Shown: positions 22,723 through 30,106, numbered from the stretch's first letter. The stretch is 34,068 nucleotides of DNA from an uncultured Candidatus Saccharibacteria bacterium (GCA_947304135.1 CAMYZZ010000008.1:1-34068), one strand, 5' to 3'. Program-made: numbers and translations. The notes: generated from the letters alone by a model not told the origin.

Positions 22723-23519
22723 TGAAAAAAGCCGCAAAATGCCTCGGCCTTCTCGTCTGGACTGGCGGCATAATATTCCTGACTCAGTTTCTGTTATCGT
22801 TCCCATTTGGTGCTATCGCCAAAAACAGCAGCGCCTCGTCCCTAGCCTTGATCCAGACATTCTACTCGGCCGTATCCTACCTACTCAGTTTTCTCATTAT
22901 TGTTTTTGTACCTACCATTTTCAAAAAACACAAAAAGAACCTCCGTGCCGACCTAGGCTTACTTGGCCTACCTACCTGGTCCGACCTCGGCCTAGCACCA
23001 GTCGCATTTATCATCTATATGATTTTTGCAGGGCTCATCACCAACCTGTTTGTCTACATTTTCCCGTGGTTCGATGCTACAGAAACTCAACAAATCGGCT
23101 ATAGCAGATTCTTGACCGGCCCAGACCTAGCCCTAGCCTTTTTCTCGCTAGTTATCCTTGCTCCAATTGCCGAGGAGCTTATCTTCCGAGGCTTCTTATA
23201 TGGCAAAATCAAATCCGTTTTCTATAAAGAAGAGGCTATAACCAAAGAAGCTGTCGCCAAAAAATCCAAAGCCCTAAAAAGCCTCAAATCCCCAAAACGC
23301 GCCGAGCTCGTCGCCATTATAGTCTCTACGCTGCTCACCTCGCTCCTTTTTGGAATTATGCATCTCCAGTGGAACGTAGGTGTCAATGTTTTTGTGATGA
23401 GTATTTTCCTCTGCTTGCTTCGCGAAGTTACCGGCTCGACCTACTCCGGCATCCTGATGCACGCCATCAAAAACCTCATCGCATTCTACATCCTTTTTAT
23501 CGCAAATGGCGGGCTATGA
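22722..23519 (+). CDS. CPBP-family intramembrane metalloprotease (CAAX/Abi type)
   Basis: It is a multi-pass membrane protein with the family motifs AEELIFRGFLYG (Glu-Glu-xxx-Arg, near 150), FGIMHLQWN (His, near 210) and a final His in MHAIKNLIAF. Members are glutamate-type or metal-dependent intramembrane proteases, some linked to bacteriocin immunity. A lysine-rich loop (KEAVAKKSKALKSLKSPKRA) interrupts the region between the motifs. It overlaps rseP by one base (TAATG), so two membrane proteases are made together. It is the only gene of the window ending in TGA. Confidence 0.9.
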   Translation: MKKAAKCLGLLVWTGGIIFLTQFLLSFPFGAIAKNSSASSLALIQTFYSAVSYLLSFLIIVFVPTIFKKHKKNLRADLGLLGLPTWSDLGLAPVAFIIYMIFAGLITNLFVYIFPWFDATETQQIGYSRFLTGPDLALAFFSLVILAPIAEELIFRGFLYGKIKSVFYKEEAITKEAVAKKSKALKSLKSPKRAELVAIIVSTLLTSLLFGIMHLQWNVGVNVFVMSIFLCLLREVTGSTYSGILMHAIKNLIAFYILFIANGGL

Positions 23520-23522
23520 TTC

Positions 23523-23551
23523 TTGTCTTTTCCCCCTATTTATGGTAAAAT
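23523..23551 (+). promoter_or_regulatory. Promoter of proS, leaderless type
   Basis: TTGTCT, 17-nt spacer, TAAAAT preceded by TGG; the -10 ends 6 nt before ATG. Confidence 0.55.
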
Positions 23552-23557
23552 TCAGGC

Positions 23558-24790
23558 ATGAAATTAAGTAATTCTTTTGTTAAAACTTTGCGCGATGCGC
23601 CAAAAGACGAAACCGCCAAATCTGCCCAGTTTTTGATCCGTGCTGGTTTTGTTCACAAAGAGCTCGCCGGAGTTTACGATTTTCTACCACTAGGGCTTAG
23701 AACCCTCAAAAAAATCGAGCAAATCATCCGCGAAGAAATGAACAAACTTGGTGCCTCCGAAGTCCAAATGAGCGCATTGCAAAACCCTCGCCTTTGGGAA
23801 AAAACCGAGCGTTGGAGCAATCAAAAAGTAGACATCTGGTTCAAAACAGCTCTGTCCGCCGGCGGGGAACTAGGTCTTGCCCCCACCCACGAAGAGCCTA
23901 TCACCGAAATGATGAAGACTTACATCAAGAGTTACAAAGACCTCCCAGTCTCCGTTTATCAGTTCCAGACTAAGTTTAGAAACGAGCTCCGCGCCAAATC
24001 TGGCATCATGCGCACCCGTGAGTTCCTAATGAAAGACCTTTATTCTTTCTCCCCAGACGAAGAAACCCACAACCAGTTCTATCACAAAGTAGAGCAGGCC
24101 TACAAAACCATCTACGAGCGCGTCGGCCTGGGCGATTGCACCTACCAGACCTTTGCCTCCGGCGGCATCTTTTCTAAGTTCTCCCACGAATTCCAGACCC
24201 TCATTCCAGTTGGAGAAGACACCGTATATTACAACGCTGACAAATCCATCGTTCTAAATGAAGAAGTCGTCTTGCCAGAGGTCTTAGACGAACTCGGCAT
24301 CAAAAAAGAAGAGCTAAAGTCCGAGCAGGCCGCCGAGGTTGGCAATATCTTTACCTTGAAATATAAATACTCTGAACCACTAGATCTCAAGTTCAACGAT
24401 AGTGAAGGTGAGCAGAAAACCGTCTTCATGGGCTGTTACGGTATTGGTGTCTCCCGCGTGATGGGTGTCATCGCCGAGAAATTCGCCGACGACAAAGGAC
24501 TTGTTTGGCCAGAATCCGTCGCCCCATACAAATATTACCTCGCGCCAATTGGCGAGCAGGCTAACAAAATTGCTGCCGAGCTAGAAGCTGCACATCCAGA
24601 AGATATCTTACTGGACGATAGAAACAATCGTCCAGGCGAAAAATTTGCCGATGCTGAACTTATGGGCATCCCATATCGTGTAGTTATTTCCGACAAAACT
24701 CTTGCCGAAAATAAAGCCGAAATTAAAAACCGCAAATCTGGCGAAACAAAATTATTGACGCTAGATGAGCTGAAAGGTATACTAAAATAG
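23558..24790 (+). CDS. proS: Prolyl-tRNA synthetase without the editing insertion
   Basis: Class II synthetase motifs: PLGLRTLKKIEQIIREEMNK, the motif 2 region FRNELRAKSGIMRTREFLMK and motif 3 GCYGIGVSRVMGVIAEKF, followed by an anticodon-binding domain. Typical bacterial ProRS is about 570 aa with an INS (YbaK-like) editing domain between motifs 2 and 3. This protein has 410 aa and goes from YQTFASGGIFSKFSHEFQ to the TLKYKYSEPL segment with no room for INS, so mischarged Ala-tRNA(Pro) cannot be edited in cis. Confidence 0.93.
   Translation: MKLSNSFVKTLRDAPKDETAKSAQFLIRAGFVHKELAGVYDFLPLGLRTLKKIEQIIREEMNKLGASEVQMSALQNPRLWEKTERWSNQKVDIWFKTALSAGGELGLAPTHEEPITEMMKTYIKSYKDLPVSVYQFQTKFRNELRAKSGIMRTREFLMKDLYSFSPDEETHNQFYHKVEQAYKTIYERVGLGDCTYQTFASGGIFSKFSHEFQTLIPVGEDTVYYNADKSIVLNEEVVLPEVLDELGIKKEELKSEQAAEVGNIFTLKYKYSEPLDLKFNDSEGEQKTVFMGCYGIGVSRVMGVIAEKFADDKGLVWPESVAPYKYYLAPIGEQANKIAAELEAAHPEDILLDDRNNRPGEKFADAELMGIPYRVVISDKTLAENKAEIKNRKSGETKLLTLDELKGILK
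24755..24783 (+). promoter_or_regulatory. Possible internal promoter for greA
   Basis: TTGACG, 17-nt spacer, TATACT inside the 3' end of proS; the -10 ends 9 nt before the greA ATG, which lacks a ribosome site. Confidence 0.5.
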
Positions 24791-24792
24791 CT

Positions 24793-25239
24793 ATGAAAAA
24801 GACTGTTAATTTGACCAAACAAGGAAAACTAGATCTAGAGGCCGAGCTCAAAACTCTCGTTGCTCGCCGCCCAGCTATTGCCGAGCGTTTACAAATTGCT
24901 CGCTCTTTTGGTGACCTTTCTGAAAACCAGGAATATTCCGATGCTCGCGCCGAGCAAAAAGCCGTAGAAAATCGCATCGCCGAGATAGAAGATATTTTGA
25001 AAAACGCCAAGCTCATCAGAAACGCCTCTCACGATAAAGTCGCTATGGGCGCCACCGTCACCGTCACATTAAACGGCAAACGCCAAAAATATTCCATCGT
25101 CGGCCCAGTCGAGGCAAACCCATTAGAAGGCAAAATTTCTGACAAATCTCCAATCGGCCAAGCTCTTCTTGGCAAAAAAGTCGGCGATACCTACGAGCTT
25201 CCAAACGGCAACAAAGGCAAAATTGTTTCAGTGGAGTAA
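24793..25239 (+). CDS. greA: Transcription elongation factor GreA
   Basis: The N-terminal coiled coil (KLDLEAELKTLVARRPAIAE, SFGDLSENQEYSDARAEQKA) with the acidic tip and the C-terminal FKBP-like domain (YSIVGPVEANPLEGKISDKS, SPIGQALLGKKVGDTYEL) match GreA, which rescues backtracked RNA polymerase by stimulating transcript cleavage. 148 aa is slightly short but complete. It begins 2 nt after proS. Confidence 0.95.
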   Translation: MKKTVNLTKQGKLDLEAELKTLVARRPAIAERLQIARSFGDLSENQEYSDARAEQKAVENRIAEIEDILKNAKLIRNASHDKVAMGATVTVTLNGKRQKYSIVGPVEANPLEGKISDKSPIGQALLGKKVGDTYELPNGNKGKIVSVE

Positions 25240-25241
25240 AT

Positions 25242-26732
25242 ATGACAACTTTAGCGGACTATAGAGACGAAAGATTAAGAAAACTAAATGAGATCAAAGA
25301 GCTCGGTATCAATCCATACCCTGCCGACTCTCATAGAGATACCAAGATCTCTGATATCTTAGACAATTTTGATGACTTTGCCAAAAAGCCCGTCGTTGTT
25401 GCTGGCCGTATCACCGCCATCCGCAAATTCGGCAAAATCGCCTTCGTCAAAATCCGCGACTACTCCGGCGAAATCCAGATTTTCATGCAGCAAGAAGACG
25501 CCAAAGATGGTTTGTTTAATACTAAAAGATTAAATCTATTAGATACTGGCGATTTTATCGAAGCGGCTGGCACCGTTGACAAATCTTCTACGGGCGAAAT
25601 TTCTATCTTTGCTAATCAACTCAGGCTTCTTACCAAGGCTCTTCGCCCACTTCCTGGCCGCGATGGTTTCACCAACAAAGAAGAGCGCTATCGCCGCCGC
25701 TATGTCGACATGAACGTCAACCTAGACGTCCGTGAACGTATGGTCCGCCGCTCCAAATTCTGGGAAGCTACGCGCAAATTCATGTTAGATCACGGCTTTA
25801 TCGAGATTAATATCCCAGTATTAGAGCACACCACCGGTGGCGCAGATGCCAACCCGTTCACTACTCACATGGACGCCCTAGACGAAGATTTCTACCTTCG
25901 TATTTCTCATGAGCTACCTCTAAAACGCCTTATCGGCGCCGGTTTCGAAAAAGTTTTTGATATCGGCCCACGTTTTAGAAACGAAGGCGTAGACGATGAG
26001 CACCTCCCAGAGCATATCGCTTTTGAGGCCTACTCTGCCTACGAAGATTACGAAGATGGCATGAAATTCTACGAAGAAATGATGAAATACGTCGCCAAAG
26101 AGACTTGGGGCACGCTCAAGTTCAACGTCGGTGGTTTCGAAATCGACCTAGATAACGGTGGCAAACCTTGGCCACGTGTCAAATATGCAGATCTGTTAAA
26201 AGAAAAATTTGATGTAGACGTCTTCAATCCAGACAGGGAACAACTCAAAAAAGTTCTCCTAGAAAACTGGCACGCCGAGGATCTATCCCGCGCAGATTTT
26301 GAGAAAAAACTCGACAACACCACCACTCCACACCTCATCGACGACGTTTGGAAACTAATCAGAAAAACCTCTGGTGGTCCATATTGGGTCATAGAAGAGC
26401 CCCTCTCGCTCTCTCCGCTTGCCAAAACCAGCACCAAGAATCCACTCGTCACCGAGCGCTTCCATCCAGTCATTGCTGGCACAGAAATGGGCAACGGCTT
26501 CTCCGAGCTAAACGACCCACTAGACCAGCTCAACCGTTTCAAAGAGCAGCAAGCCGCCCGCGATGCCGGCGATGCCGAAGCTCAAATGCTAGACATGGAC
26601 TTTGTCGAAATGCTAGAATATGGCATGCCACCAACTTGTGGCTGGGGCAACAGCGAACGCAACTTCTGGCTCCTAGAAGGCGTTTCTGGCCGCGAAGGCG
26701 TCCCATTCCCAATCATCAAGCACAAAGACTAA
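25242..26732 (+). CDS. lysS: Lysyl-tRNA synthetase, class II
   Basis: The OB-fold domain (VAGRITAIRKFGKIAFVKIR) is followed by the catalytic core: TGGADANPFTTH, YLRISHELPLKRLIGAGFEK and RFRNEGVDDEHLPEHIAFEA. Motif 3 departs from the usual GLGIGIDRLVM: here it reads CGWGNSERNFWLLEG, keeping the Gly and Arg positions but not the flanks. At 496 aa it is full length. A GTGGAG ribosome site overlaps the greA stop codon, so proS, greA and lysS form one unit. It could be a lineage-specific variant of LysRS. Confidence 0.92.
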   Translation: MTTLADYRDERLRKLNEIKELGINPYPADSHRDTKISDILDNFDDFAKKPVVVAGRITAIRKFGKIAFVKIRDYSGEIQIFMQQEDAKDGLFNTKRLNLLDTGDFIEAAGTVDKSSTGEISIFANQLRLLTKALRPLPGRDGFTNKEERYRRRYVDMNVNLDVRERMVRRSKFWEATRKFMLDHGFIEINIPVLEHTTGGADANPFTTHMDALDEDFYLRISHELPLKRLIGAGFEKVFDIGPRFRNEGVDDEHLPEHIAFEAYSAYEDYEDGMKFYEEMMKYVAKETWGTLKFNVGGFEIDLDNGGKPWPRVKYADLLKEKFDVDVFNPDREQLKKVLLENWHAEDLSRADFEKKLDNTTTPHLIDDVWKLIRKTSGGPYWVIEEPLSLSPLAKTSTKNPLVTERFHPVIAGTEMGNGFSELNDPLDQLNRFKEQQAARDAGDAEAQMLDMDFVEMLEYGMPPTCGWGNSERNFWLLEGVSGREGVPFPIIKHKD

Positions 26733-26761
26733 TAGAGCCAGAGCTCATTGCGCTCAAGCTA

Positions 26762-26790
26762 TTGACAAAAAACCATAAGTAATATACGAT
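26762..26790 (+). promoter_or_regulatory. Promoter of a candidate small RNA
   Basis: TTGACA, 17-nt spacer, TACGAT, 29 nt after the lysS stop. The -35 is perfect. No ORF with a start codon follows on this strand before a terminator. Confidence 0.65.
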
Positions 26791-26796
26791 AAAAAT

Positions 26797-26880
26797 AAGG
26801 AGTTGATCCTCCTAGGAAGAATCAACTCACTGTGTTGTTTTAGCCTCGCCGGATTCTCTTACGAGACCGGCGGGCTATTT
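26797..26880 (+). ncRNA. Candidate small RNA with an anti-Shine-Dalgarno-like loop
   Basis: The predicted transcript of about 84 nt starts after the TTGACA/TACGAT promoter. It folds into GAGUUGAU-13 nt-AUCAACUC (perfect 8-bp stem, 26800-26828), whose loop begins CCUCCUAGG, then an AU/GU-rich linker, then a GC-rich terminator hairpin (26842-26876). The CCUCCU in the loop matches the 16S rRNA anti-Shine-Dalgarno core, so it could pair with ribosome sites of mRNAs; this is inference. It also resembles no RNA family I know (not tRNA, tmRNA, SRP RNA or 6S). Confidence 0.5.
26842..26880 (+). terminator. GC-rich intrinsic terminator
   Basis: AGCC-t-CGCCGG and CCGGCG-GGCT pair with one bulge, extended inside by TCTC-TTAC-GAGA, then ATTTTGAT. 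The stem is strong; the T-tract is only moderate. It would end the candidate small RNA and any read-through from lysS. Confidence 0.7.
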
Positions 26881-26918
26881 TGATAGATAAGGTTATTCTA
26901 AAAGCTTGAGCATGATAA

Positions 26919-27052
26919 AAACCGGGGCCTGGCTAACATAAAAATTGCCGAACTGGTGAAGCCGTAAAAATTACAACACGCATGGTGTTGTAATTTTTAC
27001 TTGGCTTCAGCCTGGAAAATTCTTGCAATTTTTATGTTTAGCCACCCGGTTC
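26919..27052. repeat. Long nested imperfect palindrome
   Basis: The outer arms (starting AACCGGGG and ending CACCCGGTT) pair over about 27 bp with a few gaps, sharing ACATAAAAATTGC. Inside, TGAAGCC pairs with GGCTTCA, and adjacent to it GTAAAAATTACAACAC pairs perfectly with GTGTTGTAATTTTTAC around a 5-nt loop (26964-27000). The whole 134-nt stretch can form one long hairpin or cruciform. No ORF is evident. Confidence 0.88.
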
Positions 27053-27056
27053 TTTA

Positions 27057-27084
27057 ATGTCACACAACGTACATTGCGCGACAT
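27057..27084. repeat. 28-nt palindrome downstream of the surface-protein gene
   Basis: ATGTC...GACAT with two mismatches that become G-U pairs in the minus-strand RNA, giving an 11-bp stem. It lies 22 nt after the stop codon of the minus-strand gene and could serve as a weak terminator, but no T-tract follows. Confidence 0.6.
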
Positions 27085-27105
27085 CAGTATTCCGGAAAAG
27101 CTAGG

Positions 27106-28905
27106 TTAGCGAACAATACAAACCACATAGTTCGAGGCCGTTCGATTGCCGGTGTAGAAGAAGTAGGCGGCCGAGCTATAGACTTCGAGGCGCCAGGCGC
27201 CATCATCGCCCGAAGTAGACGACCAATAGTTGCCGTACCAGCCCGTAGTATTGTATATAGTACCGTCACTACCATAGGCGTTAATTAGAGATTGAAATTC
27301 AGATTGGGATGGAACGCCAGTATCGGAAGGACAAAGGGTCGCGGCGTTATCGAAGGTTGCGGTTCCTTGGCTGGTCTTAGTGTAGCAAGCTGTGGTGGTG
27401 CCAGTGGAGTTGGTTTTGAGCTTGATATATTGTATGCTGCCATAATAGAATGTGCCGCCAGTGCTGGCATTATTGCACATCTGCGCCAACGTCAACGCTG
27501 CTCCTGTAAAGCTCAGCGTGCCGCCACTCGTGGTACTGTTGTTTGTCACGGTAACAGTTTGTTGGCCGGTGTAGCTGGTGCCGGTGCCGTATCCGGAGCA
27601 GGTGTAGCCAGATGGGCAGGAGACTGCGCTTAGGTAGTATCCAGAGGACGGGGTAACGGTAACCGTATTGCTCCCACCATATGGCACGGAAATCGAATTT
27701 GCTCCAGAAGTTGTATGAGTGTTAGAAACCGATACAGTAAACGTCCTAGCCGTACCAACAAAACCCAACGTTCCGCCGCCTGCTGTATTGTTATTTGTAA
27801 CAGTCACGGTTTGCTGTCCAGTCGCACTAGTTCCAGTAGAGTATCCCGTACAAGTATACCCAGATGGACAAGAAACAGAAGAAAGATAATGTCCCGTATT
27901 TGGCGTAACGGTAACCGTATTACTCCCACCATAAGGCACAGAGATTGAAGCTGAGCCAGAGGAAGTATTAGTGTTGGAGATTGTGATCGTATAGCTAGCA
28001 AGTTCCCACTCCGCCGTGAGTGTGGCGGAGCCAGTGTAATCGATGTCGCCTTGGACGGTGATTGTATCGCCTGGTTGGTAGGTAGAGGCTCCGTCAGAAT
28101 AGCCGGTGAAGTTGTACCCTGTGCGAGTTGGGGCGGCTGATGGAATAGTGAATGTATGCGAAGCAGAAACCTCGGAGGCAGTCATAGTTTCTGGAAGGCC
28201 AGATACACCTGTACCACCCGGCTCAAAATATAGCGAGTAATCGGTTGGGACGGGGTTGCCTACGGCAGAGAAAGTGAGTTGGTTCTTGTAAACACCAGAT
28301 GGTTTTTCTACGTTGACGTTCATACCAATGTAGACTGGAGTCTTAGTTCCGGCGGTTGGGGTGTCATGGGAACCTATCTGGGTTTGGACAGAGTTAGCTG
28401 GGACTGGGCTGTAGGTAGCGTCATCCAAGCTGTAGGCCCACTTGTTGGCATTGGTAGTGCCTGGAGCAGCAGTAGAGAGAGCGGATTTGGTAGTATCTGC
28501 TGCTACGGTTGGGATAGTGTAGCTAGTATTGGTTTGGTTAACTAGGTCTGTAGTATAGGTACTGGTAGAAGGGTTTTGGTAGCTAGAGTTCATGTAGAGC
28601 TTGTAGCCGGTCTTGTTAGCTGTACTTACTTCTACTTTGAAGTTATCTGTGACAAAGGTACCGGTTGGGGCGGCGGTGGCGGAGAGGTCGAGTTCGGTTA
28701 TTTCTGCGGTGGCGGCGCTGTTCAGGATGCGGATGGCGACGCCGTTGACGAGGTTGACGTTAACGTCTACGTTTTCTTCGGAAATGGTGGAGGCAGAGGG
28801 AATAAATAGGGAAAGTGCAGCCAAAAGACATAAAGGCACCCAAAGTACGAACGCCTTATGCGTCAATGGTTTATGTGTTTTGGTGCGCGACCTAAATATT
28901 CTCAT
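27106..28905 (-). CDS. Secreted surface protein with Flg_new-like, tandem repeat and Lcl/DUF1566-like domains
   Basis: The start is set at ATG 28905 (599 aa): AAGGAGG lies 5 nt upstream and a signal peptide follows directly (basic start, hydrophobic LWVPLCLLAALSLF). The ORF-track start is 28 codons too early. After a Thr/Ser-rich domain there is a Listeria-Bacteroides (Flg_new)-like repeat (RTGYNFTGYSDGASTYQPGD ending in LTAEWE). Two tandem copies of an 80-residue module follow, sharing SISVPYGGSNTVTVTP and CPSGYTC. The C-terminus (VPSQSEFQSLINAYGSDG, NYWSSTSGDDGAWRLEVYSS, VVCIVR) resembles the Lcl/DUF1566 C-type-lectin-like domain. No anchor is seen. A role in binding surfaces or host glycans is inference. 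Confidence 0.85.
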   Translation of the reverse strand: MRIFRSRTKTHKPLTHKAFVLWVPLCLLAALSLFIPSASTISEENVDVNVNLVNGVAIRILNSAATAEITELDLSATAAPTGTFVTDNFKVEVSTANKTGYKLYMNSSYQNPSTSTYTTDLVNQTNTSYTIPTVAADTTKSALSTAAPGTTNANKWAYSLDDATYSPVPANSVQTQIGSHDTPTAGTKTPVYIGMNVNVEKPSGVYKNQLTFSAVGNPVPTDYSLYFEPGGTGVSGLPETMTASEVSASHTFTIPSAAPTRTGYNFTGYSDGASTYQPGDTITVQGDIDYTGSATLTAEWELASYTITISNTNTSSGSASISVPYGGSNTVTVTPNTGHYLSSVSCPSGYTCTGYSTGTSATGQQTVTVTNNNTAGGGTLGFVGTARTFTVSVSNTHTTSGANSISVPYGGSNTVTVTPSSGYYLSAVSCPSGYTCSGYGTGTSYTGQQTVTVTNNSTTSGGTLSFTGAALTLAQMCNNASTGGTFYYGSIQYIKLKTNSTGTTTACYTKTSQGTATFDNAATLCPSDTGVPSQSEFQSLINAYGSDGTIYNTTGWYGNYWSSTSGDDGAWRLEVYSSAAYFFYTGNRTASNYVVCIVR

Positions 28906-28941
28906 TTGCCTCCTTCTATCTAGGTGCAGTCGCAAATAAAA

Positions 28942-29086
28942 TAGCGACCACATGTGTGTTCGCCAGAACATACCCAGAAGCCATTCCAAAAGAACGCACT
29001 AGGACAACATATGGTCGCTACTTTACGTTCTTTTTTCTAAAATGGCTTCCCAAACTAAAAAATTTCTGGGTACAAATTGTTCTGGC
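28942..29086. repeat. Complex inverted repeat between the surface protein and ldh
   Basis: The arms share, in order, GCCAGAACA, TACCCAGAA, GAAGCCATT and AAAAGAACG on the left (28962-28996) and their complements on the right (29026-29086), where AT-rich insertions separate the blocks. A second pair, TAGCGACCA (28942) and TGGTCGCTA (29012), interleaves with it, so two exclusive folds are possible. It covers most of the gap upstream of both divergent genes. Confidence 0.82.
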
Positions 29087-29142
29087 AACCCCATTATAAC
29101 ACAAGCATAATCAAAGCGCTAGATTTTTTAAGCAGAATTATA

Positions 29143-29148
29143 TATAAT
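29143..29148 (+). promoter_or_regulatory. -10 box of ldh
   Basis: TATAAT ends 13 nt before ATG with no ribosome site and no clear -35; the leader would be about 6 nt. Confidence 0.45.
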
Positions 29149-29161
29149 AACCTTAAGCATT

Positions 29162-30073
29162 ATGAGTAACCGTGTAATGATTGTCGGAACAGGAAACGTA
29201 GGCGCCAGCCTAGGTTTTTGTTTAGTAAATCAACGCACTGCTATTTCCGAGCTAATTTTGACAGATATTAATGCTGACGACGCCGAGGGCGAAGCCATGG
29301 ATCTTCGCGACACACTCGCCGTTTCTCCTGCCTACATGAAAATCTGCTCCGGCACGTATCAAGATGCCAAGGATTGCGATATTATCGTCATCACCGCCGG
29401 CGCCCCACAAAAACCCGGCGAAACCCGCATGGACCTACTCAAGAAAAATTCCGAGATACTAAAAGATATGATTTCCCAGATCATGGCCGCAGGGTTTGAC
29501 GGCATTATTATCATGGTGACAAATCCAATGGACATCATGACTTATCTCGCGATGCAATATTCTGGGCTTCCACCAGAAAAAGTCATCGGCTCTGGTACCA
29601 TTCTAGATTCCGCCAGGCTTCGTTTTAAAATTTCCGAGGAACTCGGTGTCTCGCCAAAATCTGTCCACGCTTTCCAAGTTGGCGAACATGGCGACACAGA
29701 GTTTGCCCTTTGGTCTGCTGCAACTCTTGGTGGCTTGCCACTAGAAAAGTTGCTCAAAAAAGCAAGGCGCCAAGAAATAGAAGATTACGCCCGCAACGAA
29801 GCTTACGAAATCATCAGCAAAAAAGGCGCCACATATTACGGTATCGGCGCCTGCGTTGCCAAACTTATCAACTGTATCTTGGGAGACGAGCGCCGCATCT
29901 TGCCGATCTCGAGCTACGATAGCTATTCTGACGTATATTATGGTTTTCCAGCTATTGTCGGCCGCGAAGGGGTCATCAAAAAACTCGATCTAGACCTTCC
30001 AGAAAAAGAAGGCATCGCCCTTCAAAAATCCATCAATGCCTTAAAATCCGCTATCCGCGCAGTTCAAAAATAA
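29162..30073 (+). CDS. ldh: L-lactate dehydrogenase
   Basis: The NAD-binding VGTGNVGASLG, the substrate-specificity loop GAPQKPGETRMDLL (Gln at the position that favours pyruvate over oxaloacetate), VTNPMDIMTYLA, and the catalytic His in GEHGDTEFALWS identify an LDH rather than a malate dehydrogenase. The 303-aa protein lacks no key residue. It regenerates NAD+ by reducing pyruvate to lactate, fitting a fermentative, streamlined cell. It is a single gene. Confidence 0.93.
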   Translation: MSNRVMIVGTGNVGASLGFCLVNQRTAISELILTDINADDAEGEAMDLRDTLAVSPAYMKICSGTYQDAKDCDIIVITAGAPQKPGETRMDLLKKNSEILKDMISQIMAAGFDGIIIMVTNPMDIMTYLAMQYSGLPPEKVIGSGTILDSARLRFKISEELGVSPKSVHAFQVGEHGDTEFALWSAATLGGLPLEKLLKKARRQEIEDYARNEAYEIISKKGATYYGIGACVAKLINCILGDERRILPISSYDSYSDVYYGFPAIVGREGVIKKLDLDLPEKEGIALQKSINALKSAIRAVQK

Positions 30074-30091
30074 AGTCGCTAAGTATTCGCG

Positions 30092-30100
30092 TGCTATAAT
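30092..30100 (+). promoter_or_regulatory. Extended -10 promoter of the DUF2207 gene, leaderless type
   Basis: TGCTATAAT ends 6 nt before ATG; no ribosome site. Confidence 0.6.
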
Positions 30101-30106
30101 CTATAT

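Noticed and set aside
22722-23519. UGA recoding as in Gracilibacteria/SR1
   Set aside because: Genes read through without internal UGA, and reading past the single TGA stop would run across the proS promoter and start. The standard code fits.
27106-29100. A complete diversity-generating retroelement
   Set aside because: Only a possible target domain is present; no reverse transcriptase, accessory gene or template repeat could be found in the window, so it is listed only as a possibility.
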